Assembly: GCA_037783415.1 (NCBI GenBank)
Contig: JAZGTN010000051.1
Coordinates: 930,001-994,000, forward strand
DNA from: Leptasterias polaris
Taxonomy: Eukaryota; Echinodermata; Asteroidea; Forcipulatida; Asteriidae
Length of the DNA: 64,000 nt
Direction of reading: 5' to 3'
Shown here: piece by piece, positions 48,779 through 60,192 of the stretch
How the letters are laid out: every line of letters starts with the position of its first letter
Numbering within the stretch: position 1 is the stretch's first letter
Notes under the pieces: model-generated
The model's database searches: none
What the model was told of the DNA's origin: nothing
Seen by the model: only the letters and a program-made list of their open reading frames with translations
Made by a program: the position numbers and the translations under genes

Positions 48779-51700
48779 CTTTTGTATTTTTCCTCGACAT
48801 ACGGAGGTTAGAAACAATCTCAACTGAAGCCCCTAAATTAAAGTTAGCAACGTGTCTACTGCCATACTACGCTGAAAACACCGGTCCTCGTCTGATCACC
48901 GAAGTTAAGCATCGTCGGGCCCGGTCAGTACTTGGACGGGAGACCTCCTGGGAATACCGGGTGCTGTAGACATCTTTTGTTTTTTTCCTCGACATACGGA
49001 GGTTAGATCTAAACTGGAAACTGAAGCCCCTATATTAAAGTCAGCAAAGTGTCTACTGCCATACTACGCTGAAAACACCGGTTCTCGTCTGATCACTGAA
49101 GTTAAGCATTGTCGGGTCTGGTCAGTACTTGGACGGGAGACCTCTTGGGAATACCGGGTGCTGTAGATCTCTTTTTGTATTTTTCCTCAACATACGGAGG
49201 TTAGAAACAATCTAAACTGAAGCCCCTAAATTAAAGTTAGCAATGTGTCTACTGCCATACTACGCTGAAAACACCGGTTCTCGTCTGATCACCGAAGTTT
49301 ATAAGCATCGTCGGGCCCGGTCAGTACTTGGACGGGAGACCTCCTGGGAATACCGGGTGCTGTAGACATCTTTTTGTATTTTTCCTCAACATACGGAGGT
49401 TAGAAACAATCTAAACTGAAGCCCCTAAATTAAAGTTAGCAACGTGTCTACTGCCATACTACGCTGAAAACACCGGTTCTCGTCTGATCTCCGAAGTTAA
49501 GCATCGTCGGGCCCGGTCAGTACTTGGACGGGAGACCTCCTGGGAATACCGGGTGCTGTAGACATCTTTTGTATTTTTCCTCGACATACGGAGGTTAGAT
49601 CTAAACTGGAAACTGAAGCCCCTATATTAAAGTCAGCAAAGTGTCTACTGCCATACTACGCTGAAAACACCGGTTCTCGTCTGAACACCGAAGTTAAGCA
49701 TCGTCGGGCCCGGTCAGTACTTGGACGGGAGACCTCCTGGGAATACCGGGTGCTGTAGACATATTTTTGTATTTTTCCTCAACATACGGAGGTTAGAAAC
49801 AATCTAAACTGAAGCCCCTAAATTAAAGTTAGCAACGTGTCTACTGCCATACTACGCTGAAAACACCGGTTCTCGTCTGATCTCCGAAGTTAAGCATCGT
49901 CGGGCCCGGTCAGTACTTGGACGGGAGACCTCCTGGGAATACCGGGTGCTGTAGACATCTTTTGTATTTTTCCTCGACATACGGAGGTTAGATCTAAACT
50001 GGAAACTGAAGCCCCTATATTAAAGTCAGCAAAGTGTCTACTGCCATACTACGCTGAAAACACCGGTTCTTGTCTGAACACCGAAGTTAAGCATCGTCGG
50101 GCCCGGTCAGTACTTGGACGGGAGACCTCCTGGGAATACCGGGTGCTGTAGACATATTTTTGTATTTTTCCTCAACATACGGAGGTTAGAAACAATCTAA
50201 ACTGAAGCCCCCAAATTAAAGTTAGCAACGTGTCTACTGCCATACTACGCTGAAAACACCGGTTCTCGTCTGATCACCGAAGTTGAACATCGTCGGGCCC
50301 GGTCAGTACTTGGACGGGAGACCTCCTGGGAATACCGGTTGCTGTAGACATATTTTGTATTTTTTCTCAAAATACGGAAGTTAGATATCTAAACTGGAAA
50401 CTGAAGCCCCTATATTAAAGTCAACAAAGTGTTTACTGCCATACTACGCTGAAAACACCGGTCCTCGTCTGATCACCGAAGTTAAGCATCGTCGGGCCCG
50501 GTCAGTACTTGGACGGGAGACCTCCTGGGAATACCGGGTGCTGTAGACATCTTTTGTATTTTTCCTCAACATACGGAGGTTAGAAACAATCTCAACTGAA
50601 GCCCCTAAATTAAAGTTAGCAACGTGTCTACTGCCATACTACGCTGAAAACACCGGTCCTCGTCTGATCACCGAAGTTAAGCATCGTCGGGCCCGGTCAG
50701 TACTTGGACGGGAGACCTCCTGGGAATACCGGGTGCTGTAGACATATTTTGTATTTTTCCTCAAAATACGGAAGTTAGATATCTAAACTGGAAACTGAAG
50801 CCCCTAAATTAAAGTCAGCAACGTGTCTACTGCCATACTACGCTGAAAACACCGGTTCTCGTCTGATCACCGAAGTTAAGCATCGTCGGGCCCGGTCAGT
50901 ACTTGGACGGGAGACCTCCTGGGAATACCGGGTGCTGTAGACATCTTTTGTATTTTTCCTCGACATACGGAGGTTAGATCTAAACTGGAAACTGAAGCCC
51001 CTATATTAAAGTCAGCAAAGTGTCTACTGCCATACTACGCTGAAAACACCGGTTCTCGTCTGATCACTGAAGTTAAGCATCGTCGGGCCTGGTCAGTACT
51101 TGGACGGGAGACCTCCTGGGAATACCGGGTGCTGTAGACATCTTTTTGTATTTTTCCTCAACATACGGAGGTTAGAAACAATCTAAACTGAAGCCCCTAA
51201 ATTAAAGTTAGCAATGTGTCTACTGCCATACTACGCTGAAAACACCGGTTCTCGTCTGATCACCGAAGTTTATAAGCATCGTCGGGCCCGGTCAGTACTT
51301 GGACGGGAGACCTCCTGGGAATACCGGGTGCTGTAGACATCTTTTTGTATTTTTCCTCAACATACGGAGGTTAGAAACAATCTCAACTGAAGCCCCTAAA
51401 TTAAAGTTAGCAACGTGTCTACTGCCATACTACGCTGAAAACACCGGTTCTCGTCTGATCTCCGAAGTTAAGCATCGTCGGGCCCGGTCAGTACTTGGAC
51501 GGGAGACCTCCTGGGAATACCGGGTGATGTAGACATCTTTTGTATTTTTCCTCGACATACGGAGGTTAGATCTAAACTGGAAACTGAAGCCCCTATATTA
51601 AAGTCAGCAACGTGTCTACTGCCATACTACGCTGAAAACACTGGTTCTCGTCTGATCACCGAAGTTAAGCATCGTCGGGCCCGGTCAGTACTTGGACGGG

Positions 51701-53199
51701 AGACCTCCTGGGAATACCGGGTGCTGTAGACATCTTTTTGTATTTTTCCTCAACATACGGAGGTTAGAAACAATCTAAACTGAAGCCCCTAAATTAAAGT
51801 TAGCTACGTGTCTAGGTCTACTGCCATACTACGCTGAAAACACCGGTTCTCGTCTGATCACCGAAGTTAAGCATCGTCGGGCCCGGTCAGTACTTGGACG
51901 GGAGACCTCCTGGGAATACCGGGTGCTGTAGACATCTTTTGTATTTTTCCTCGACATACGGAGGTTAGATCTAAACTGGAAACTGAAGCCCCTATATTAA
52001 AGTCAGCAAAGTGTCTACTGCCATACTACGCTGAAAACAACGGTTCTCGTCTGAACACCGAAGTTAAGCATCGTCGGGCCCGGTCAGTACTTGGACGGGA
52101 GACCTCCTGGGAATACCGGGTGCTGTAGACATCTTTTTGTATTTTTCCTCAACATACGGAGGTTAGAAACAATCTAAACTGAAGCCCCTAAATTAAAGTT
52201 AGCAACGTGTCTACTGCCATACTACGCTGAAAACACCGGTTCTCGTCTGATCTCCGAAGTTAAGCATCGCCGGGCCCAGTCAGTACTTGGACGGGAGACC
52301 TCCTGGGAATACCGGGTGCTGTAGACATCTTTTGTATTTTTCCTCGACATACGGAGGTTAGATCTAAACTGGAAACTGAAGCCCCTATATTAAAGTCAGC
52401 AACGTGTCTACTGCCATACTACGCTGAAAACACTGGTTCTCGTCTGATCACCGAAGTTAAGCATCGTCGGGCCCGGTCAGTACTTGGACGGGAGACCTCC
52501 TGGGAATACCGGGTGCTATAGACATCTTTTTGTATTTTTCCTCAACATACGGAGGTTAGAAACAATCTAAACTGAAGCCCCTAAATTAAAGTTAGCAATG
52601 TGTCTACTGCCATACTACGCTGAAAACACCGGTTCTCGTCTGATCACCGAAGTTTATAAGCATCGTCGGGCCCGGTCAGTACTTGGACGGGAGACCTCCT
52701 GGGAATACCGGGTGCTGTAGACATCTTTTTGTATTTTTCCTCAACATACGGAGGTTAGAAACAATCTAAACTGAAGCCCCTAAATTAAAGTTAGCAACGT
52801 GTCTACTGCCATACTACGCTGAAAACACCGGTTCTCGTCTGATCTCCGAAGTTAAGCATCGTCGGGCCCGGTCAGTACTTGGACGGGAGACCTCCTGGGA
52901 ATACCGGGTGCTGTAGACATCTTTTGTATTTTTCCTCGACATACGGAGGTTAGATCTAAACTGGAAACTGAAGCCCCTATATTAAAGTCAGCAACGTGTC
53001 TACTGCCATACTACGCTGAAAACACTGGTTCTCGTCTGATCACCGAAGTTAAGCATCGTCGGGCCCGGTCAGTACTTGGACGGGAGACCTCCTGGGAATA
53101 CCGGGTGCTGTAGACATCTTTTTGTATTTTTCCTCAACATACGGAGGTTAGAAACAATCTAAACTGAAGCCCCTAAATTAAAGTTAGCAACGTGTCTAG

Positions 53200-53308
53200 G
53201 TCTACTGCCATACTACGCTGAAAACACCGGTTCTCGTCTGATCACCGAAGTTAAGCATCGTCGGGCCCGGTCAGTACTTGGACTGGGAATACCAGGTGCT
53301 GTAGACAT
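53200..53308 (+). pseudogene. 5S rRNA copy with 11-bp box C deletion
   Basis: Same deletion as the four other members, plus 'taccaggtg' near the 3' end. It is outside the 14-kb blocks, so the deletion is older than that duplication. Confidence 0.8.
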
Positions 53309-55957
53309 CTTTTGTATTTTTCCTCGACATACGGAGGTTAGATCTAAACTGGAAACTGAAGCCCCTATATTAAAGTCAGTAAAGTGTCTACTGCCATACT
53401 ACGCTGAAAACACCGGTTCTCGTCTGAACACCGAAGTTAAGCATCGTCGGGCCCGGTCAGTACTTGGACGGGAGACCTCCTGGGAATACCGGGTGCTGTA
53501 GACATATTTTTGTATTTTTCCTCAACATACGGAGGTTAGAAACAATCTAAACTGAAGCCCCCAAATTAAAGTTAGCAACGTGTCTACTGCCATACTACGC
53601 TGAAAACACCGGTTCTCGTCTGATCACCGAAGTTGAGCATCGTCGGGCCCGGTCAGTACTTGGACGGGAGACCTCCTGGGAATACCGGTTGCTGTAGACA
53701 TATTTTGTATTTTTTCTCAAAATACGGAAGTTAGATATTTAAACTGGAAACTGAAGCCCCTATATTAAAGTCAACAAAGTGTTTACTGCCATACTACGCT
53801 GAAAACACCGGTCCTCGTCTGATCACCGAAGTTAAGCATCGTCGGGCCCGGTCAGTACTTGGACGGGAGACCTCCTGGGAATACTGGGTGCTGTAGACAT
53901 CTTTTGTATTTTTCCTCAACATACGGAGGTTAGAAACAATCTCAACTGAAGCCCCTAAATTAAAGTTAGCAACGTGTCTACTGCCATACTACGCTGAAAA
54001 CACCGGTCCTCGTCTGATCACCGAAGTTAAGCATCGTCGGGCCCGGTCAGTACTTGGACGGGAGACCTCCTGGGAATACCGGGTGCTGTAGACATATTTT
54101 GTATTTTTCCTCAAAATACGGAAGTTAGATATCTAAACTGGAAACTGAAGCCCCTAAATTAAAGTCAGCAACGTGTCTACTGCCATACTACGCTGAAAAC
54201 ACCGGTTCTCGTCTGATCACTGAAGTTAAGCATCGTCGGGCCTGGTCAGTACTTGGACGGGAGACCTCCTGGGAATACCGGGTGCTGTAGACATCTTTTT
54301 GTATTTTTCCTCAACATACGGAGGTTAGAAACAATCTAAACTGAAGCCCCTAAATTAAAGTTAGCAATGTGTCTACTGCCATACTACGCTGAAAACACCG
54401 GTTCTCGTCTGATCACCGAAGTTTATAAGCATCGTCGGGCCCGGTCAGTACTTGGACGGGAGACCTCCTGGGAATACCGGGTGCTGTAGACATCTTTTTG
54501 TATTTTTCCTCAACATACGGAGGTTAGAAACAATCTAAACTGAAGCCCCTAAATTAAAGTTAGCAACGTGTCTACTGCCATACTACGCTGAAAACACCGG
54601 TTCTCGTCTGATCTCCGAAGTTAAGCATCGTCGGGCCCGGTCAGTACTTGGACGGGAGACCTCCTGGGAATACCGGGTGCTGTAGACATCTTTTGTATTT
54701 TTCCTCGACATACGGAGGTTAGATCTAAACTGGAAACTGAAGCCCCTATATTAAAGTCAGCAACGTGTCTACTGCCATACTACGCTGAAAACACTGGTTC
54801 TCGTCTGATCACCGAAGTTAAGCATCGTCGGGCCCGGTCAGTACTTGGACGGGAGACCTCCTGGGAATACCGGGTGCTGTAGACATCTTTTTGTATTTTT
54901 CCTCAACATACGGAGGTTAGAAACAATCTAAACTGAAGCCCCTAAATTAAAGTTAGCTACGTGTCTAGGTCTACTGCCATACTACGCTGAAAACACCGGT
55001 TCTCGTCTGATCACCGAAGTTAAGCATCGTTGGGCCCGGTCAGTACTTGGACGGGAGACCTCCTGGGAATACCGGGTGCTGTAGACATCTTTTGTATTTT
55101 TCCTCGACATACGGAGGTTAGATCTAAACTGGAAACTGAAGCCCCTATATTAAAGTCAGCAAAGTGTCTACTGCCATACTACGCTGAAAACAACGGTTCT
55201 CGTCTGAACACCGAAGTTAAGCATCGTCGGGCCCGGTCAGTACTTGGACGGGAGACCTCCTGGGAATACCGGGTGCTGTAGACATCTTTTTGTATTTTTC
55301 CTCAACATACGGAGGTTAGAAACAATCTAAACTGAAGCCCCTAAATTAAAGTTAGCAACGTGTCTACTGCCATACTACGCTGAAAACACCGGTTCTCGTC
55401 TGATCTCCGAAGTTAAGCATCGCCGGGCCCGGTCAGTACTTGGACGGGAGACCTCCTGGGAATACCGGGTGCTGTAGACATCTTTTGTATTTTTCCTCGA
55501 CATACGGAGGTTAGATCTAAACTGGAAACTGAAGCCCCTATATTAAAGTCAGCAACGTGTCTACTGCCATACTACGCTGAAAACACTGGTTCTCGTCTGA
55601 TCACCGAAGTTAAGCATCGTCGGGCCCGGTCAGTACTTGGACGGGAGACCTCCTGGGAATACCGGGTGCTGTAGACATCTTTTTGTATTTTTCCTCAACA
55701 TACGGAGGTTAGAAACAATGTAAACTGAAGCCCCTAAATTAAAGTTAGCAACGTGTCTAGGTCTACTGCCATACTACGCTGAAAACACCGGTTCTCGTCT
55801 GATCACCGAAGTTAAGCATCGTCGGGCCCGGTCAGTACTTGGACGGGAGACCTCCTGGGAATACCGGGTGCTGTAGACATCTTTTGTATTTTTCCTCGAC
55901 ATACGGAGGTTAGATCTAAACTGGAAACTGAAGCCCCTATATTAAAGTCAGCAAAGT

Positions 55958-56048
55958 GTCTACTGCCATACTACGCTGAAAACAACGGTTCTCGTCTGAA
56001 CACCGAAGTTAAGCATCGTCGGGCCCGGTCAGTACTTGGACGGGAGAC
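55958..56048 (+). pseudogene. Truncated 5S rRNA gene at the array edge
   Basis: The first 91 nt of a 5S gene, up to 'gggagac', then an abrupt change to unrelated DNA. It lacks half of box C, helix V and the 3' strand of helix I, and has no T-run terminator close by. It also carries 'acaacgg' and 'tctgaacacc', shared with the copies at 52013 and 55166. This is the right boundary of the array. Confidence 0.9.
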
Positions 56049-56062
56049 ACTGTGAATGGCCT

Positions 56063-56462
56063 GGATGTGATTTTACAACTAAAATGGAAAGGCAGTTTTG
56101 GTGGATGTGATTTTGGGGCTAGAATGTGATCTTGGCCAAAATCACATCCTACCCAGAAATCACATCCATGGTAATTGCCAATTATCAAAATCACATCCAC
56201 TGTCTGGCTGCATTACCGAAATCACATCCACTGTCTAGGCCCAAGCCAAAATCACATCCGAGTAAGAAATCACATCCTTGGGTAATTGCCTAAGCCCAAA
56301 TCACATCCACTGTCTGGCTGCGAAACCAAAATCACATCTAGTGTCTGGGCCCTAACCTAAATCACATCCAAGTCCGAAATCACATCCATAGTTAAACGTG
56401 CCAATTCAAAATCACATCCACTGTCTGGCCGCATTACCAAAATCACATTCGAGCCAGAAATT
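56063..56462. repeat. AATCACATCC minisatellite with orientation switch
   Basis: About 400 bp built from a core 'aaatcacatcc' at irregular spacing of roughly 19-40 bp. Twelve direct cores run from about 56137 to 56450, often followed by 'actgtctggctgc' or 'gagtaag'. Three inverted cores stand before them (56063, 56103, 56122). GGATGTGATTTTGG at 56103-56116 and its exact complement at 56136-56149 could form a 14-bp hairpin. No coding potential. Confidence 0.9.
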
Positions 56463-59400
56463 GCCCGATCGAGTGTCAATTATATTTAATGTCAATAAAC
56501 AATACCGCATATCTTGGTTTCCTCGAGTCCGCAGACTGTTGCGGGTAAGCGGAAGGGGTGGGACGCTTTATGAAATACAATGAAACATATAATCATAGAG
56601 AAAGGTCTCCGTCCTTTTTCTATGCTTTGTAAACAAGACCAATACTACAAAAAGTAATATCCACAATCAAAGTAGAGTAATTATGCATTTACAACGATGT
56701 TTAACATTGCGGTGTGAATCTATTTTAAAAACTGAATTGTCTACCCTTCAGTTTTACATCTTTCTTGTTGACTGGCGTAAAATGACTGGCGTAAAATACG
56801 TCTGGACGTACCGGAACCCCTCGACCCACGACGCCCTCAACCCACGACCCCCTCGACCTCTCGACTTATGCTACAGTACAATTTTCCAATGTCATGCATA
56901 TTTATTTGCCGAATCGAGCCTAAATAAGATTTCTCCAAACTGGGAACCTGGATTTACAGCCCGAGTACGATTACGGCCACTGGCCGCTGTCGCAGCTACC
57001 GCATTTCAGGCCTGCCTCCTGGTTGCTCCTGCCTGCCTGTCAACAAGTCTTACTTGCTTTTTAATGGAGGGTTAGGGTACACAACCGAACCATGGGCCAC
57101 ACGTGTTTTTGTGTGTGCAGTGTTTGTTGTCAGTAGGCCTACATGATGCACTGCGATCGTCCTGGGGAAAATCCGCAGACCATTTATTTTAGTTTTTAGG
57201 TTCGTGGTACTTGGTTGGTGTAACCATAGAGAAAGGATGGTGTTACCTCCTAAATACTCGAATTGGGGTCTTAACTAGAGGTGTAGCTAGGTAATGACGA
57301 TAGCCATGTTAATTAACAAATTTCCAGTAAATATTTAGGTCACTTAATAATAGTGGGGCTACCCGACTGACAACGGATCGGTCAGGTCGTCGGAAGTCGG
57401 AAGTCGGAAGTCGCTTTGACTGTGAGCTTTGGATCGCACGCCTGCTGTGAATGAGTCCAACTTGGGGAATAATTCTTTGTCGGCCGTAAAGCAATGTTTT
57501 ATGAATTCGGATTTCGATTATGGGGTGGGTGCGCGTCGAGTGGGTTTTAGAACAACCCTTGAATTCCTTTGTACAACTTTACTACGAAAACAAATTAAGT
57601 CACCCCAGAAAGACTGCATACGTTGATGTTTTTTTCGTTCCAGAGTCCTATCTCAACTTCTACTCAACAATGAACTTCGTTTGTGTGCCAAAAAAAAAAA
57701 AGAGTAGTATTAAATTGTATTAAATTGAATGTTTTATAATCTCGTACCATGGGGTGTAAGATAATCATTTTTTTTCCAATTTTACCGAGTGCCGGAATTT
57801 TCATTGCAGACTATCAAATGCGGTCCTTAAGTAGTAACTCGGTAACCGGACCCCCCGGTCGATTGTTTTCGTTCAAACTTTAAAATAGAGGATGATCCCT
57901 CTCTAGATAATTCTAAACTAAGTTGAATCAGAAGGGTTGTTTGAGATCTAATTGAAATGCGCGTCCACAGCATTCAGCAAGCTATGACAGATATTACTCT
58001 GTCGAAAAAGGGTACATAAGAGGTCCTTCTAAATGTGATTTAAGCTGGTATATTTATACTATTGGAAAGTCCAATTCTTGTAAAATTATGCGATGTCAAT
58101 TGTAAGTTGATACCACAAAAGTTATGGTTTATAATATGGTTGTTTACAAAATGTCTTGGCTACACAAAACCTGCCGTTTGTTTATTGGAGCATGCCATTT
58201 TGAACAGGGGGATGTGTCGTGTAGTGTAGTAGGATTATTTGACTACAGTTCACTCTTCTGCATGCTTTATGCAAGTACAATTTCACATCAGAGCAATAGC
58301 TGCAGTTCATACAAAATTTAATTCAGTTTGTTCCAATTTTTTTCTTTTTTTCTTTTACAATTATTTGCAAAGTTTAAGGAATGTTTGACAGCTTCTTGTG
58401 AATGGAATCACCCATATTTAGGCTTTACAGAAGAACGCACAGTCGGCATACTACCCTGCAGTATAGACTTGACATACATCATGTACATGCTGTAACAAAT
58501 TCATACCGCTGGTCGGCGTTTTGGAGTATCCTGATCGTGTTTAGATGCGTTCATATATCTTCCAAGCATGCGTCCAACCAATTAAAGTATTTTGTGTTAA
58601 CCTATTGTTTTACAGTTACTCAGCTACCATAGAACACAATTAAAAGATATACATGCACATTACACATGTCAATAACTGGGGGATGTTTATGTTTATGTTA
58701 ATTTGTTCGATGTTACTTGGTCAATATCATTTATGATCAAGTAATCATTTCATGTGCCCCCCCCCTTCCGAAGTTTTTAACGAAGTAAAGCTGCAACATG
58801 AAATTTGTAAAACGTAAAAAGAAGAGGAGAATAAAAAATGTTAAAGGGTTGTTGCAATGGAATTGAAATGCCACTGTTAATTTGAACCACATTACTAACT
58901 ATAAAAACATTATTTCAGGGTAAAATGAATAACGGGAAACCAATATGTTATTGCTAGGGACGGTGACGATTAAGCATATTATGTGCTCATTCGGCTTCAC
59001 ACACAGGAGTGAGATTTGAGGAAGATTGAACATTCTTGAAATATTTAGAGACATTCGATTTGTATGCCGTTGCCGGACAATTTGTATAAAATATGCATTT
59101 TCCCCAAAAATGTTCAGTTCAAAATGCCAAAATAGAGATATTTAAATTAAGAAAATAGTGTTTTAATTTTTTTTTTCAATAATGATCAAAAGAATGTATG
59201 GACAAACAACCTTGAGACTAACAGCACTGATTTAGCCATTGGCATAAGGGGTTCCCTATGATACCTGAAAATACAAAAAGGCAGAAAACTCTATGACCTC
59301 CTGCCTTTTCATTATGAACCTCGCTCATCCATAACTTTGGAAAAGGTTACAAACAAATCTCTGGAGTTTAGACTGGGTGAATGTTGTCTAATATTCCAGT

Positions 59401-59498
59401 AATAACCACGTAAGACTTATTTATTTTGCTTCTAATTAGGAAGCTTGACTGTTGATTGGAGCATATCGGAGCGTTAGGCCTATGCCAGTATGTGTTAA
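56463..59498. other. Unrecognised noncoding sequence
   Basis: No gene, RNA or mobile element that I can recognise; ORFs are short and lack family features. Small items: an imperfect hairpin of CATAGAGAAAGG and CCTTTTTCTATG (56594-56624), whose left arm recurs at 57225; a 14-bp tandem duplication of 'actggcgtaaaatg' (56771-56798); a repeat of 'cctcgacccacgac' type (about 56818-56863); 'gtcggaa' three times (57388-57413); C and T homopolymers near 58757 and 59168. Confidence 0.6.
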
Positions 59499-59563
59499 CG
59501 TTGATCAGTCATCAAAACCAATTTCACGAGTCCCCCCCAAAAAAACAAAAAAAACAAACAAAC
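59499..59563 (+). repeat. SINE-like A-tailed scrap, copy 1
   Basis: 'gttgatcagtcatcaaaacc' followed by a C run and A-rich DNA. It resembles 60193-60251 over about 35 bp, including the A tail. Two dispersed, A-tailed related copies suggest the 3' end of a short interspersed element; neither the family nor the 5' end can be defined. Confidence 0.35.
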
Positions 59564-59596
59564 AACCCAACAAACAAACAAACAAACAAACAAAAA
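59539..59596 (+). repeat. A-rich (CAAA)n microsatellite
   Basis: A run of A then CAAA or CAAAC units, interrupted once by 'caaccc'. It probably grew from the A tail of the neighbouring SINE-like scrap. Confidence 0.85.
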
Positions 59597-60192
59597 CAGA
59601 CAGTCAATCTCAAACCGAGCTGAACTTCCATGCTCTTGTGTATACACACTAAAATATAACACGCATGCGAGGAATATTGACCCCTCCTCCATAATTATGT
59701 TGACTCTATAATTATGACAATGAGGATTAATTTTCAAGTTTCAATTTTCCGCATCAATCATGATCTCTGGCTGATAAAGTTTTTATACTAGGCCTTGTTC
59801 TTTGGTGACTTTTTGTCTTTTCAAGTGGATTAAAATTATCGCCTGAAATCCATATTAAAAGAGTTTTTATGTCAGCTATTTCAACCTCCATGCTAACCAT
59901 GGAGGAAGGAAAAGAAACTAAGGAAGGTGACCTATTGTTTCGTGCATTCACCTTAATTCAAGTGGCAACATTCGGCTGCAGGGAGCAGCATGCAGCAGAC
60001 AGACAAGCAATGTCAACAATACTATAAAATGTACATCAAAATGATATAGTTACCGCACGTCTTTATATTATGCTCCCACATGCCGAACATTCAGCTAACA
60101 TTGTACACTCATTCATGTTTGTCTTGAAACCCTGACATCTGACTGCGAGATAGGCCGCCCCTAGCTGCTACGTTTGGGCGGGTTGAACTATG

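Larger units (their letters stand above)
36061..49883 (+). repeat. 14-kb duplicated block, copy 2 (70 units)
   Basis: Direct tandem copy of 22039-36060. The offset is 14,022 bp up to about 48,970 and 13,823 bp afterwards: the unit beginning at gene 35031 in copy 1 has no counterpart, a clean loss of one 199-bp unit (or a gain in copy 1). Identity with copy 1 continues a little past this end, to about 49962, because the flanking units are similar. Confidence 0.9.
45328..49958 (+). rRNA. 5S rRNA genes, right block 2c (24 copies)
   Basis: Gene starts: 45328, 45512, 45711, 45907, 46103, 46299, 46496, 46691, 46890, 47087, 47283, 47482, 47679, 47876, 48072, 48271, 48468, 48670, 48854, 49051, 49247, 49446, 49643, 49839. 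One unit fewer than block 1c: after the gene at 48854 the next spacer is the 'cttttgtttttttcctcg' type C that in copy 1 follows the gene at 35031. Box C deletion at 45328 and 48670; TAT insertion at 47283, 48072 and 49247. Confidence 0.95.
21942..56048 (+). repeat. 5S rDNA tandem array, right domain (173 units)
   Basis: Head-to-tail 5S units resume on the same strand after the transposon and run to a break inside a gene at 56048. Spacer types A, B and C are mixed, with B far commoner than in the left domain. The domain contains two consecutive copies of a 14-kb block, then 31 further units assembled from segments also found inside that block. Variants confined to this side include a TAT insertion in box A, an 11-bp deletion in box C and 'ccggtcctcgtctg'. 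Confidence 0.97.
50036..56048 (+). rRNA. 5S rRNA genes, right block 3 (31 copies, last one truncated)
   Basis: Gene starts: 50036, 50232, 50431, 50626, 50825, 51022, 51218, 51417, 51614, 51816, 52013, 52209, 52406, 52602, 52801, 52998, 53200, 53386, 53582, 53781, 53976, 54175, 54371, 54570, 54767, 54969, 55166, 55362, 55559, 55761, 55958. The first eight have the same interval series (196, 199, 195, 199, 197, 196, 199) and variants as 29526-30907. TAT insertion at 51218, 52602 and 54371; GTCTAG duplication at 51816, 53200, 54969 and 55761. Private substitutions such as 'catcgccggg' (52209, 55362) are commoner here than in the 14-kb blocks. Confidence 0.95.

Noticed and set aside
22662..55281. 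Recurring 73-83 residue plus-strand ORFs in the right array
   Set aside because: They cover spacer plus 5S rRNA gene in a chance open frame; copies with ordinary variants are closed.
1..56048. Regular repeats considered as a CRISPR array or centromeric satellite
   Set aside because: The unit is 196-200 bp and more than half of it is a recognisable 5S gene; the spacers are repeats themselves, not unique sequences.
56683..57075. 130-residue plus-strand ORF right of the array
   Set aside because: No recognisable family, low-complexity stretches, overlaps a small tandem repeat, and no splice or promoter context.
59495..59737. 80-residue minus-strand ORF
   Set aside because: Much of it is the translated (CAAA)n microsatellite complement; not a gene.
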